From contig JASCOD010000007.1 in NCBI GenBank assembly GCA_029959615.1, positions 62,001 to 126,000 on the forward strand: a stretch of DNA of 64,000 bases. The letters run 5' to 3'. How positions within the stretch are numbered: the first letter of the stretch is position 1; every line of letters starts with the position of its first letter. A program made the translations under genes and the position numbers. The notes under the pieces are model-generated. The model saw nothing but the letters and a program-made list of their open reading frames with translations, was not told where the DNA came from and did not search any database. This stretch comes from Flavobacteriaceae bacterium PS02338 (GTDB lineage: Bacteria > Bacteroidota > Bacteroidia > Sphingobacteriales > Sphingobacteriaceae). Shown here one piece after another: positions 16,914 through 27,029 of this stretch.

Positions 16914-18545
16914 ATGATAAATCTGGCACCAATTATTTTTATAGTTACTACACTGATATTCCTTTCGGCTATTGCCGGTAGGATAAAAAAAATTCCCTAC
17001 CCCATTTTGCTAGTTTTTGCCGGGCTAATTATTGGTTTTATCCCGGGTGTTCCCTTGGTTAGTCTCGATCCCGAAATGGTATTTCTGCTTTTTCTTCCGC
17101 CCTTATTATACAGGGCAGGTTGGAATACTTCGTGGAAAGATTTTCAGGCATCTATTGCACCAATTTCTAGATTAGCGATAGGTCTGGTACTTTTTACCAC
17201 CATTTCTATAGCTGTCGTTGCGCATTACTTTATTCCGGGAATGAGCTGGCCCGTGGCTTTTGTGCTAGGTGCAATTGTATCGCCGCCAGATGCGGTTTCG
17301 GCCACTAGTATTCTTAATGGAATGGGGCTTAACAGACGTATTGTTACCATACTAGAGGGAGAAAGTTTGGTAAATGATGCCTCGGCACTTATTGTTTACC
17401 GTTATGCCATTGCTGCGGTAGTGAGCAGCAGTTTTGTGCTATGGAAAGCCGGTCTTCAATTTTTGGTGGTAGCTTCGGGCGGTGTCCTAATTGGATTTGT
17501 ATTGGGCTATATGCTTTGCATGATCCTGAAAAGAATTCAAAATAACCCTACGGTAGAAACCACACTTTTACTGTTGGTGCCCTTTGTTTCTTATCCATTG
17601 GCAGAACGGTTTGGGGTATCTGGTGTGTTGGCCGTGGTAAGTACAGGCTTGGTTACCTCCTGGCGTTCTTCTGAAGTGATATCGTACCAGGGCCGCACGC
17701 AATCTAACGCCGTATGGGATATGATTGTTTTCCTGCTCAATGGCGTTATCTTTATACTTATCGGCCTGCAACTATCAGAGGTGGTGGCTACCATAGAAGG
17801 TTATAAAATAAGCGAATTGGTACTTTATAGCCTTTTAATTAGTGTAGTTGCCATTGTTACACGTATATTGTTTATTGCTCCTGCCATCTGGTTTCCTTCG
17901 CTGCTGGGCAATAAGATACATCGAGAAGAACAAACGTTTTCCTGGAAGAACGTGGTCATACTCTCATGGTCGGGAATGAGGGGTGTACTATCTTTGGCCA
18001 CGGCAATGGCCCTGCCCTTGGTAATGGAAAACGGAACGCCGCTTCATCAGCGTAAGGTTATTCTATTTATTACCTTCGGAGTAATTCTGATAACCTTAGT
18101 AGGGCAGGGCCTAACGCTGCCCGTACTAATTAAGATGCTTGGTGTTGGCTCAAGCAAAGAACAAGAAGATGAAGAACGGAAATTACGCTTGTTGGTGGCC
18201 AATAGCTCATTAGATTATATTAACGATACTTTTAAAAGTAAAGATCCAAACGAAGAGGTCATACAGGAAATCAGAAAATTATACGAGTTGAGAATTGGCT
18301 GGTTAAACGGAAAAGACTTTCAGAAACAGGACGTAAACATACAGCATAAAGCCGATGATACTACCTTTTTGGAACGGGTTATTAAAGGGCAGTTGGCAGT
18401 AACCGATTTTAAGCGAAAGCTATTGCTCAAGTTATATCGTGATGGGGCCTACAGTTCGGCAAATATTCGGAAATTGGAGAAAGAAATGGACCTTGACGAA
18501 TCGCGTTTACGTAGCCAGTTAAAAATAGTTAGGGACGATGACTAA
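16914..18545 (+). CDS. Na+/H+ antiporter, CPA1 (NhaP/YjcE) family
   Basis: A 543-residue protein with about twelve helices followed by a 120-residue charged cytoplasmic tail. The CPA1 signatures are visible: FVLGAIVSPPDAVSATSIL near residues 117-135, then GESLVNDASALIVY near 148-161 with the paired acidic/Asn residues of the ion site, and WSGMRGVLSLATAMALP near 352-368. It exchanges cytosolic Na+ for H+ across the inner membrane. The tail (from about 415) contains helices but no recognisable RCK or CBS domain. Spacing of more than 100 bases on both sides suggests a monocistronic gene. Confidence 0.9.
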   Translation: MINLAPIIFIVTTLIFLSAIAGRIKKIPYPILLVFAGLIIGFIPGVPLVSLDPEMVFLLFLPPLLYRAGWNTSWKDFQASIAPISRLAIGLVLFTTISIAVVAHYFIPGMSWPVAFVLGAIVSPPDAVSATSILNGMGLNRRIVTILEGESLVNDASALIVYRYAIAAVVSSSFVLWKAGLQFLVVASGGVLIGFVLGYMLCMILKRIQNNPTVETTLLLLVPFVSYPLAERFGVSGVLAVVSTGLVTSWRSSEVISYQGRTQSNAVWDMIVFLLNGVIFILIGLQLSEVVATIEGYKISELVLYSLLISVVAIVTRILFIAPAIWFPSLLGNKIHREEQTFSWKNVVILSWSGMRGVLSLATAMALPLVMENGTPLHQRKVILFITFGVILITLVGQGLTLPVLIKMLGVGSSKEQEDEERKLRLLVANSSLDYINDTFKSKDPNEEVIQEIRKLYELRIGWLNGKDFQKQDVNIQHKADDTTFLERVIKGQLAVTDFKRKLLLKLYRDGAYSSANIRKLEKEMDLDESRLRSQLKIVRDDD

Positions 18546-18664
18546 CGGATTTTGGTTAGCAGACATAAGGGCAAACGCATGAACTCTATCCAAAATGATG
18601 GTAGTTTTCAAAATAAATAGATTTACTTTAAAAATCAATATATTTATCCCCACCTTATTTAAAG

Positions 18665-20323
18665 ATGGAAAAAAAATCGTTTTGTGTATGTCTGTTGATT
18701 TTGTTTATTGCCCAGACCTCATTTGCTAGGCAAGATGACGATTCTACCTTAGATTTTTTAATTCGGAACAAAGGAATATATACCCAGGTAAAAGAACAGG
18801 AAATTTCGAGAATAAAGCATAAGAAGAACACATCTCTTAGTAAAAAACAGCTTTACGAAATAAACAAACAGCTTTATTATGAATACAAAACGTTTATTTC
18901 CGACTCGGCCATTTTTTATGCCGTAGAAAATTTAAGAATAGCCGAATCGCTAAATGATGAGAAAGCCAAATTGGAAACTAAACTGATATTGGCCGCTACC
19001 TATTCTGTTGCCGGGATGTTTTTTGAAGGTCTCGATTTGCTGAAAAGCATTAATCCGAAGAAACTTCAGCCTGATTTACTCGTTAGTTATTACGATACCT
19101 ATAAACTGTTATACGGATATTATTCGCAAAACAATATCCATACCAGTAGTTATCTAGAAAAGAGTGCTTCCTATCGCGATTCATTACTGCAAGTGCTCGA
19201 TCCGCAGTCAACCCATTATAAGATTGTTTTTTCAGAGAAGCTGTTTGATAGCAACAGGTTGGCCGAGGCAAAGGATATTTTAATTGCATTGTTAAATGAT
19301 ACCAAAGAAGAAAGCCACCTTAAAGCTGTATTAGCTTATGCCTTGGCAAATATTTATAAAAAAGAAGGCAATATAGAAATGCAGAAAAAGTATTATACCA
19401 TTTCTGCCATTTCTGATATTAAGAATAACATCAAAGAGAATGCTTCTTTACAGGCATTGGCTACGGTGCTTTACAATACCGGCGATATTGAGAGAGCCTA
19501 TCAGTGTATAAAATCATCTATGGAGGATGCGATTTTTTGTAATGCCCACTTGCGGACTTTCGAAATATCCAGGATATTCCCAATTATAGACAAAGCATAC
19601 CAAGATAAGGCCCTTAAACAAAAAAATGAACTAAAAACCTTCCTTATTTTAATCAGCATTCTCTCCTTTTTCTTGATATTGGCCGTAGTGTATGTATACG
19701 GACAGATGAAAAAAGTTAGCCGTATACGGGCCAAGCTACACAATTCAAACTTAATGCTGAACGAAGTAAATGGTAATATTCAAGAAACGAACGATAAACT
19801 AAAAGTAGTTAACAACCAGCTTTCTATTGTAAACTCCGAATTAACTGAAGCGAACCAAATAAAAGAGTTTTATATAGGCCATTTCCTTGATCTTTGTTCT
19901 ACCTATATCAATAAACTGCAAAAATTCCAGAGCAGCCTTAACAGAAAGCTCATGGAAAACAAAAAGGAGGAGCTTTTCAAAATGCTGCGCTCAAACGAAA
20001 TGATAAACAATGAAGTCAAAGAACTTTATGACCACTTCGATCATATTTTCCTACATCTTTATCCAAATTTTATAGACGATTTCAACTCGCTATTATTAGA
20101 AGAAGAAAGATTTACTCTTAAACCTAATGAGCTGCTGAATGTAGAATTACGCATTTTTGCCTTAATCCGATTAGGAATAACCGATAGTTCTAAAATTTCT
20201 AACTTTTTGCATTATTCTACCAATACCATTTATAGTTACCGAACCAGAATAAGAAATAAAGCCGCAGTGCCCCGTCAAGAGTTTGAGAGTATGGTAATGA
20301 AAATTGGCTCTATAAGCTTGTAA
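18665..20323 (+). CDS. TPR sensor/regulator of the DUF6377 type, PUL-associated
   Basis: A 552-residue protein with a signal peptide ending in QTSFA (residue about 21), a periplasmic region of helical TPR-like repeats (about 60-310), a membrane helix near 325-345 (FLILISILSFFLILAVVYVYG), a coiled coil near 360-400, and a cytoplasmic C-terminus. The end contains a LuxR-like helix-turn-helix (IRLGITDSSKISNFLHYSTNTIYSYRTRIRNK, about 502-533). This layout matches the DUF6377 family, which lies beside Sus-type loci in Bacteroidota. It probably senses a glycan-derived signal in the periplasm and controls the SusC operon that starts about 580 bases downstream. The ligand and DNA target are inference. 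Confidence 0.85.
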   Translation: MEKKSFCVCLLILFIAQTSFARQDDDSTLDFLIRNKGIYTQVKEQEISRIKHKKNTSLSKKQLYEINKQLYYEYKTFISDSAIFYAVENLRIAESLNDEKAKLETKLILAATYSVAGMFFEGLDLLKSINPKKLQPDLLVSYYDTYKLLYGYYSQNNIHTSSYLEKSASYRDSLLQVLDPQSTHYKIVFSEKLFDSNRLAEAKDILIALLNDTKEESHLKAVLAYALANIYKKEGNIEMQKKYYTISAISDIKNNIKENASLQALATVLYNTGDIERAYQCIKSSMEDAIFCNAHLRTFEISRIFPIIDKAYQDKALKQKNELKTFLILISILSFFLILAVVYVYGQMKKVSRIRAKLHNSNLMLNEVNGNIQETNDKLKVVNNQLSIVNSELTEANQIKEFYIGHFLDLCSTYINKLQKFQSSLNRKLMENKKEELFKMLRSNEMINNEVKELYDHFDHIFLHLYPNFIDDFNSLLLEEERFTLKPNELLNVELRIFALIRLGITDSSKISNFLHYSTNTIYSYRTRIRNKAAVPRQEFESMVMKIGSISL

Positions 20324-20384
20324 CAGGCCCTTATCTATAATTATAAGGCGTCTTAACTTATTATTTCCAGCTTAAAATCATAAT

Positions 20385-20543
20385 AACCTGAGTTCGATTA
20401 TTAAATAGGCTAAAATAAGTCGTACAAACTGATGCTGACCTGTAGCGAAGCGGAAAGCTACCTGTAAATTTATTTCAGGGTCTGCCATATTTAAAACAGT
20501 ATATGTGACTAAAAATCAATAAAATAATAATCGAACTCAGGTT
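20385..20543. repeat. 159-bp miniature inverted-repeat element, copy 2
   Basis: Inverted copy of the element at 7222-7380 with the same length and about four substitutions. The ends are AACCTGAGTTCGATTATTA and its inverse TAATAATCGAACTCAGGTT. AAT flanks both sides (20382-20384 and 20544-20546). It lies between the stop of the DUF6377 regulator and the SusC promoter, so it could insulate or terminate the regulator transcript (inference). It contains no ORF. Confidence 0.85.
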
Positions 20544-20753
20544 AATAATCATTTGTGGTAGAGGGTTTCATTAGTGGTTTAGTGAAGAGCATAACTAACC
20601 TTTGGCAGAAATATTTGGATCTTAATTTTTATAAAAGGTACTTCATATCTCCTTTAAAAATCTGTTTTTTTATTAAACCATGTGTTTAATAAGGTTTGGT
20701 ATTCTATATTTTAAGGTATATGTAATCAACTTAAAAGTCTTAAATACAGTGTG

Positions 20754-20779
20754 TTAACAATTAAAAGCATCTATATTTG
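20754..20779 (+). promoter_or_regulatory. Candidate Bacteroidota promoter for the SusC operon
   Basis: TATATTTG at 20772-20779 matches the Bacteroidota -7 consensus TAnnTTTG exactly. A TTAACA at 20754-20759 lies at about the spacing expected for the weaker -33 box. This predicts a start near 20786 and a 5' leader of about 120 bases before the SusC ATG at 20905. There is no experimental support. Confidence 0.45.
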
Positions 20780-20904
20780 CTTCTGTGTATCTTTTTTTAA
20801 CAATAACTATAGGATACTTTTGTGATGGTAAGTCTTTCGAACAACCCCAAGTAGAAGCTTATCATACTAACCAAATTATAAATTTATCAACGTAAAAATT
20901 TTTC

Positions 20905-23901
20905 ATGGAAAAATCTCGCAAAGAATTAAAGGAGACTCGTATTGTCCTATTAATCCTGGGTATGTTTTTTATGGGTATTGCAACAGCAACCGCTCAGAAC
21001 CTAAAAAAAGTTACAGGAACCATTCTTGACGAAGAGAACAAAACAATTATTGGTGCGTCTGTGGTGCAAAAGTTAACCGGAGGCAAAATTAATGGAACAA
21101 CAACTGATGAAAACGGGCAGTTTTCTATCAATGTTCCGGAAAATGCAACGCTAGTAATTTCTTACCTCGGGTTTTTAAGTCAGGAAATTTCGGTAGCCGA
21201 CAAAAACAACATCCAAGTAATTTTACAGGCAGACACCAAATCACTGCAAACTGTGGTAGTAGTTGGCTACGGCGTGGTACGCAAAAAAGATTTAACGGGA
21301 TCTGTTTCTTCTGTAGGCAACAAAGCAATAAAAGACCAGCCCATAGCTAGCGTAGCCGAAGCCTTGCAAGGTAGAGCTGCCGGTGTAATGGTTACCAACT
21401 CTGGCGCACCTGGAAGCAACAGCTCTATTCGTATTAGGGGCCTAGGCTCTATTAACGATAGTTCTCCGCTAATTGTAATAGATGGTGTGCCTACAGATTT
21501 AAATCTTAACGCAATTAACCAAAATGACGTAGAAACCATTGATATCTTAAAAGACGCATCTGCCACTGCCATTTATGGTTCTCGTGGGGCAAATGGTGTA
21601 ATTTTAATATCAACCAAAAAAGGTAAAGATGGTAAGGGCGTTTTTAGCTTAAGCAGCAATTTTGGTGTGCAAGATGCAATTGGTACGCCTAAACTATTAA
21701 ATGCCAGACAATTTGCTTCCTTACACAACGAAATGATGTTTAATGCAGGCGAAGCACAACGACCTGACTTTACAGACCCTACCACTTGGGACGGGGGCAC
21801 AAACTGGTACAATGAGCTAACGCAAACTGGATTGATCAACAACAACTCTTTATCTTACTCTGGCGGCAACAACAAATCAACTTATTACGTATCGGGAAGT
21901 TTTTTTGACCAGAAAGGAATTGTGATTAATACCGATTTTAAACGTTATAGTTTACAATTTAATAACGAAGCGAAAACCTTAAGCTGGCTAAAATTTGGCA
22001 ACAACCTTACCTTTAGTCATGACATTAAAAGAAACGGCTCTTATGATATTTTAGGCACTATGAGAAGCTTGCCTACTCAATCAGTTTACGATGACCAAGG
22101 CAATTACTCGGGGCCGGGCAATAATGCCAAATGGTATGGCGATATGCGCAACCCAATTGGTACGGCTACGTTAGAAAAAAATGAAACAAGAGGCTATAAT
22201 TTATTGGGAAATTTATATGCCGAAGCAACCATTTTTAAGAAGCTTATTTTTAAAACGCTTGGCGGTATAGACTATAAAGATTGGAACAGTGTTTCTTTCT
22301 CCCCTAAATACGATTGGAAACCTATTCCGGTGCCCCAATCTACCCGCAGCGAAAGCTGGAATAAAAGCATTACCTACCTATGGGACAATACACTAACCTA
22401 TATGGACACCTTTGCCGAAAAGCACAGCATCAATGCCATGATTGGTTCAAGTGCCCAACATAATGATTTTAAATACATTAACGGCAGTAAAAAAGACTTC
22501 CTCTCAGACAATTACAACCAACTTAACAACGGTTTATTAGAACCGCAAGTTGGCGGTGGCAGAAGTGCATGGTCTCTACTTTCATTCTTTGGCCGTTTAA
22601 ACTATACCTATGATAACAAATATCTATTTACCGCAACTGTTAGGCGAGATGGTACTTCACGTATAGCACAGGCAAACCGTTGGGGTACATTCCCTTCGTT
22701 TTCGGCAGCGTGGCGTATTACAGAAGAATCGTTCTACAAAAAGAACGATGTACTTAGCGATGCAAAATTAAGGATTGGCTATGGCGAAACAGGTAACCAA
22801 TCTCCCTTAAATACTTATGCGGCAATTACCCGTTTAAAAACATCGCAATATGTTTTTAATGGCACTCCGGTTGCTACCTTGTATCCTTTAGTAATGCCAA
22901 GCCCAAACATTAAATGGGAGGTGGTTAAGCAATGGAACGCAGGTTTAGACCTCTCTGTCTTGAACCAACGCATTAACGTAACTTTTGATACCTACTTAAA
23001 AAACACCAGCAATATGCTAGTGAGCATGATGGTGCCTATTACCACAGGATATTCTGATGTTTATACTCCGCAAATTAATGCAGGTAGCGTACAGAACAAA
23101 GGTTGGGAATTTACCATATCGTCGAGAAACAAAACAGGTATTTTCGAATGGACTACAGATGCCAACGTATCATACAACCAAAACAAAATTACCAAGTTAG
23201 ACAACAATGTGCCTATCTATTTTGGATCGCAAACACATACCGTAGGTAAACCCGTAAGCACTTTTTACGGCTACTTAACCAATGGTTTGTTCCAAAATGT
23301 AAATGATGTAAATTCTTATGCCCTACAGGTAGCTGGCGGCACAGCGCCGGGCGATATCAGGTTCCTGGATTTGGATAATAACGGGGTAATTAATGAATAC
23401 GACCGTACTTATTTGGGTAATCCAACTCCTTATTGGATATTCTCTATGAACAACGGTTTTAACTATAAAAATTTCGATTTACAGGTTTACCTGCAAGGTG
23501 TAGCCGGAAACGAAATCTATAACGGTAACCGTGTTTCGTTAGAAGGCATGTCTACCACCTTTAACCAATCTTTAAAAGTTTTGGATAGATGGACAGGCGA
23601 AGGAACCAGTAACGATATTCCAAGAGCCGTTTATGCCGACCCTAACAACAACAACCGTGCATCAAACCGCTTTATTGAGGATGGTTCTTTTGTAAGATTA
23701 AAAAATGTAACGCTGGGCTATACCCTGCCTACAAAGCTGTTGAGCAAAGCATACATTTCTAATGCCCGTTTGTATGTATCGGGGCAAAACCTGTACACAC
23801 TTACAAAATATTCGGGTTTCGACCCGGAAGTTTCTGGTGTAGACACGGGCAACTATCCATTTACACGCACCATAAGTTTTGGTATCGATGTTAAATTCTA
23901 A
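20905..23901 (+). CDS. SusC-like TonB-dependent outer-membrane transporter
   Basis: A 998-residue outer-membrane protein. It has a signal peptide (cleavage near ATAQN, residue about 31), an N-terminal carboxypeptidase-regulatory-like domain (about 34-110, VTGTILDEENKTIIGASV), the SusC family segment VVVVGYGVVRKKDLTGSV (about 117-133), a plug domain with PLIVIDGVPTDLN and IDILKDASATAIYGSRGANGV (about 195-230), then a long beta-barrel ending in an aromatic residue context (SFGIDVKF). It imports oligosaccharides with the SusD partner using TonB energy. The start is preceded by a candidate promoter. The following GH66/GH31/GH97 genes point to an alpha-glucan substrate. Confidence 0.96.
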   Translation: MEKSRKELKETRIVLLILGMFFMGIATATAQNLKKVTGTILDEENKTIIGASVVQKLTGGKINGTTTDENGQFSINVPENATLVISYLGFLSQEISVADKNNIQVILQADTKSLQTVVVVGYGVVRKKDLTGSVSSVGNKAIKDQPIASVAEALQGRAAGVMVTNSGAPGSNSSIRIRGLGSINDSSPLIVIDGVPTDLNLNAINQNDVETIDILKDASATAIYGSRGANGVILISTKKGKDGKGVFSLSSNFGVQDAIGTPKLLNARQFASLHNEMMFNAGEAQRPDFTDPTTWDGGTNWYNELTQTGLINNNSLSYSGGNNKSTYYVSGSFFDQKGIVINTDFKRYSLQFNNEAKTLSWLKFGNNLTFSHDIKRNGSYDILGTMRSLPTQSVYDDQGNYSGPGNNAKWYGDMRNPIGTATLEKNETRGYNLLGNLYAEATIFKKLIFKTLGGIDYKDWNSVSFSPKYDWKPIPVPQSTRSESWNKSITYLWDNTLTYMDTFAEKHSINAMIGSSAQHNDFKYINGSKKDFLSDNYNQLNNGLLEPQVGGGRSAWSLLSFFGRLNYTYDNKYLFTATVRRDGTSRIAQANRWGTFPSFSAAWRITEESFYKKNDVLSDAKLRIGYGETGNQSPLNTYAAITRLKTSQYVFNGTPVATLYPLVMPSPNIKWEVVKQWNAGLDLSVLNQRINVTFDTYLKNTSNMLVSMMVPITTGYSDVYTPQINAGSVQNKGWEFTISSRNKTGIFEWTTDANVSYNQNKITKLDNNVPIYFGSQTHTVGKPVSTFYGYLTNGLFQNVNDVNSYALQVAGGTAPGDIRFLDLDNNGVINEYDRTYLGNPTPYWIFSMNNGFNYKNFDLQVYLQGVAGNEIYNGNRVSLEGMSTTFNQSLKVLDRWTGEGTSNDIPRAVYADPNNNNRASNRFIEDGSFVRLKNVTLGYTLPTKLLSKAYISNARLYVSGQNLYTLTKYSGFDPEVSGVDTGNYPFTRTISFGIDVKF

Positions 23902-23917
23902 ATCAACAAAAAAGGTT

Positions 23918-25405
23918 ATGAAAAGATTTATATATATCACCTCATTTTTTATAGCAACCACCTTGGTATCTTGTTCTAAATTTTTAGACGAAAAGCCTTA
24001 CGAAGACCCAGGAGCAGAAACTATTAGTGACGAAGCAAGTGCTATTGCACTTACCAATGCGGCCTATCAGCCCTTGCAACGCCCTAAATTATACAATATG
24101 CGTATCTGGACATTAGATATCATGGCCGGGAACAGTGTAGTAGGTGCAGGCGGTGGCGATGATGGTATTGAAACCGTGCAACTGGCCAATTTTACAGCAA
24201 CGGCAGATAATTTTGCGGCCATAGACTTTTGGAGAGGCCCTAATCCCGGCATTTTATATTGTAACACGGTATTGGAAAACGTACCCAAAATGAATATCAG
24301 CGAAATTATCAAAAAGCGCTGTATTGGCGAAGCTAAGTTTTTAAGGGCACATTACTATTTCTTGTTGGTACAGCTCTTTGGCGATGTACCCATGAGTTTA
24401 AACACCACCAAACCTAGCGACGACCTTTATCCGAAACGTGTAAACAAAAACACTATTTACCAAGAAGTAATTATTCCGGACCTTAAGGAAGCGATACAGT
24501 TGTTGCCAACCCGTGAAGAATACGGTATCAACGATAAAGGAAGAGCATCTAAAGGTGCTGCCTATGGTATGTTGGCAAAAGTTTACCTCACTTTGGGCAG
24601 ATACCAAGATTGCTTGGAGATGACGGAAAAAGTAGAGAGTTTGGGATACAAGCTTAATACCGATTATTCGGATTGTTTTGGTGGTGAACCAAAGAACAGA
24701 AACACAACAGAATCGCTGTTCGAAGTACAGTATCTTGGACTTACCAATGCAGGCTTCTGGTCTGACGAAAACCAAGCCTGTTGGCTAAGCACCTACATGG
24801 GGCCACGAAACCAAAACTGGGTTGGCGGTGGCTACGGTTGGAACCAGCCTACCCAAGAATTTATAGATCAGTACGAAACCGGCGATTTGAGAAAAGGAAA
24901 AACAGTTTTATATGCTGGGGGCCCTTCGTTTGATGGAAAACAGTATAATGCCTCTATGTCATCAACCGGATATAACGTTCGTAAATTTTTAGTGCCACTA
25001 TCCATATCGCCAGATTATAATACAAATGCAGCCAGCATTATCGTGTTAAGACATGCGGATGTATTGCTGATGAAAGCAGAAGCCTTAAACGAATTGGGCA
25101 GAACACAAGAAGCAGAAGTGCCACTTTATGAGGTTAGAAAAAGAGCAGGACTAACAAACCGTGCCAGCATCGAAAACCTTACACAAAACCAAATGCGTGA
25201 GAAAATTATCCACGAGCGTCGTATTGAACTTGCCTTTGAAGGACACCGTTGGTTTGATATGATACGTTGGGGAAATGGACAACACGCCATAGACTTTCTG
25301 CACACTATCGGAAAAATTAACGTAAGCAGAAAACACCTGTTGCTTCCTATTCCCCAAAAAGAAATAGATGCCAACCGTAATCTAGTTCAAAACCCAGGTT
25401 ATTAA
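23918..25405 (+). CDS. SusD-like glycan-binding outer-membrane lipoprotein (RagB/SusD)
   Basis: A 495-residue lipoprotein from the ATG at 23918, 16 bases after the SusC stop. An in-frame upstream ATG inside susC would bury the signal peptide and is rejected. The lipobox LVSC lies near residue 20. The SusD fold is seen in AKFLRAHYYFLLVQLFGDVPM (about 142-162), a TPR-like region (ASKGAAYGMLAKVYLTLGRY, about 210-230) and the C-terminal HERRIELAFEGHRWFDMIRW (about 426-445). SusD forms the lid of the SusC transporter and captures glycan at the surface. Confidence 0.96.
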   Translation: MKRFIYITSFFIATTLVSCSKFLDEKPYEDPGAETISDEASAIALTNAAYQPLQRPKLYNMRIWTLDIMAGNSVVGAGGGDDGIETVQLANFTATADNFAAIDFWRGPNPGILYCNTVLENVPKMNISEIIKKRCIGEAKFLRAHYYFLLVQLFGDVPMSLNTTKPSDDLYPKRVNKNTIYQEVIIPDLKEAIQLLPTREEYGINDKGRASKGAAYGMLAKVYLTLGRYQDCLEMTEKVESLGYKLNTDYSDCFGGEPKNRNTTESLFEVQYLGLTNAGFWSDENQACWLSTYMGPRNQNWVGGGYGWNQPTQEFIDQYETGDLRKGKTVLYAGGPSFDGKQYNASMSSTGYNVRKFLVPLSISPDYNTNAASIIVLRHADVLLMKAEALNELGRTQEAEVPLYEVRKRAGLTNRASIENLTQNQMREKIIHERRIELAFEGHRWFDMIRWGNGQHAIDFLHTIGKINVSRKHLLLPIPQKEIDANRNLVQNPGY

Positions 25406-25416
25406 TCAATAATATT

Positions 25417-26886
25417 ATGAAAGCAATTTATAAAATATTCTTTTTGGTAATCTCAGTGCTTACTATAGCTTCGTGTAAGAAAGATTTAAGCGAACTAAAC
25501 CTACAATCTGTAGACCAAAAACTTGCTCTTAGCACAGATTCTACAACTATTCTTTTAGATGTAACCAATCCTAATGGCAGAGCCGTTAAGTTTAATTGGA
25601 CAAGAGGTACCAACAATGGTACCAATGCCGCCATTACCTATAAATTTGAATTAGCAAAGGCTGGCACAAACTTTCAAAACGGATTTAGTGTTAATTTGGA
25701 AAGAGGTATAAACACACTAGAATATACCAACGAAGAATTTAATACCATTTTATCGGGTACCCTCGGAGTTGATGCATCGCAACAGGCAGAATTAGAGGCA
25801 CGCGTTATCGCAACTGTGCACGCCGACGGGGAAAAACCCCAAGTAGCCGAAACGCTAAAGCTTAAGGTTACTCCTTATAAAGCAATAACAAAAACCTTAT
25901 ACCTTATAGGTCCGGCAACAGATGGCGGTTGGAGCGCAAATGATGCCACCCCAATGAACACTGTAAGCGGTGCTGCCGGTTCATTTATATGGCAGGGCCG
26001 ATTAAATGCAGGTGAATTAAAATTCATTACCACTTTGGGCAGCTTTCTTCCCGCCTACACAAGAGGGCAAAACAACCAAACGCTTTTCCTTAGCGAAACA
26101 GCCAACGATCCCGACGACAAGTTTAATATCCCGGCATCTGGCATTTACCTCATTACATTAAACATTATTACCAAAACCATTAATATAGAAGCCAAAGAAG
26201 CACCAGAATATGGTCAGTTATGGCTTGTGGGTGGCTTTACCAGCTGGAACTTTATGCCGATGACCGTTGATCTCTTAGATCCCTTTGTATTCCATTTCAA
26301 TGCACAGTTGAACTCTTCGAGCGTTACGGACGAGTTCAAAATAGCCACGGTTCAGGGCTCTTTCGATAGCGATAAAGTTTTCCTCCGCCCGGCAGTTAAT
26401 GGCCAGGGAGCAGGTACAGAGCTAAGCGTGGTAAAATTAACCGGCGACCAAAATCCGACAGATAACAAATGGAAAATTGTTCCAGGCATCTATAAAATAA
26501 AATTAAATCTTCGTGCCATGAAGATAGACATTGTAAAATTTAATCCTTTTACTACAATGTTTATGGTTGGAGATGCAACACCAAATGGATGGGACATTTC
26601 TAATGCAACGGCGCTTAATGCGGTTACCGGCAACCCATATAAATTTACCTGGACCGGTATACTAACCGCCGGCGAAATGAAGTTTACCTGCGATAAAAAA
26701 TCTGATTGGGGAGGTGCGTTTTTCTTGGCAAGCTCGGCAAGCAAGCAACCAACCGGAGCGGCAGAGCCAATGGTATTTAGTGCCGCAGGTTCTGGAGCAG
26801 ATCATAAATGGAAAATTAACGTTACCGGCACTTATACCATAGAGTTAGATCAATTGCAAGAAACCGTAAAAATTACTAAACAATAA
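25417..26886 (+). CDS. SusE/SusF-like surface glycan-binding lipoprotein
   Basis: A 489-residue lipoprotein with lipobox IASC at residue about 20. After an N-terminal SusE-type domain (about 25-150) come three tandem beta-sandwich modules, each opening with a similar phrase: LYLIGPATDGGWSANDATPM (near 163), LWLVGGFTSWNFMPM (near 268) and MFMVGDATPNGWDISNATAL (near 381). These modules correspond to the starch-binding-type domains of SusE and SusF, which hold polysaccharide at the cell surface without cutting it. It sits 11 bases after susD and ends before a strong hairpin at 26913. Related modules recur in the T9SS-tagged protein at 36278. Confidence 0.88.
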   Translation: MKAIYKIFFLVISVLTIASCKKDLSELNLQSVDQKLALSTDSTTILLDVTNPNGRAVKFNWTRGTNNGTNAAITYKFELAKAGTNFQNGFSVNLERGINTLEYTNEEFNTILSGTLGVDASQQAELEARVIATVHADGEKPQVAETLKLKVTPYKAITKTLYLIGPATDGGWSANDATPMNTVSGAAGSFIWQGRLNAGELKFITTLGSFLPAYTRGQNNQTLFLSETANDPDDKFNIPASGIYLITLNIITKTINIEAKEAPEYGQLWLVGGFTSWNFMPMTVDLLDPFVFHFNAQLNSSSVTDEFKIATVQGSFDSDKVFLRPAVNGQGAGTELSVVKLTGDQNPTDNKWKIVPGIYKIKLNLRAMKIDIVKFNPFTTMFMVGDATPNGWDISNATALNAVTGNPYKFTWTGILTAGEMKFTCDKKSDWGGAFFLASSASKQPTGAAEPMVFSAAGSGADHKWKINVTGTYTIELDQLQETVKITKQ

Positions 26887-26912
26887 TAAAGAACCTGTTT
26901 AAGGCAGTAAAA

Positions 26913-26938
26913 GTTGGCTTCCTTTTTAGGAAGCCAAC
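26913..26938 (+). terminator. Strong hairpin after the SusE/F-like gene
   Basis: Perfect 11-base arms GTTGGCTTCCT (26913-26923) and AGGAAGCCAAC (26928-26938) with a TTTT loop, 27 bases after the stop of the SusE/F-like gene. It is followed by CTTAAATAAAAAAT rather than a T-run, so it may be a partial terminator or an mRNA-stabilising 3' end that lets binding proteins be made in excess of the enzymes (inference). Confidence 0.6.
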
Positions 26939-27029
26939 CTTAAATAAAAAATATTTAATGCTCGGGCTATCATTTAGCCAATAATGGTGCAAAATTTAAA
27001 ATACTGCCTTATACACAAAACCTTTTGAC

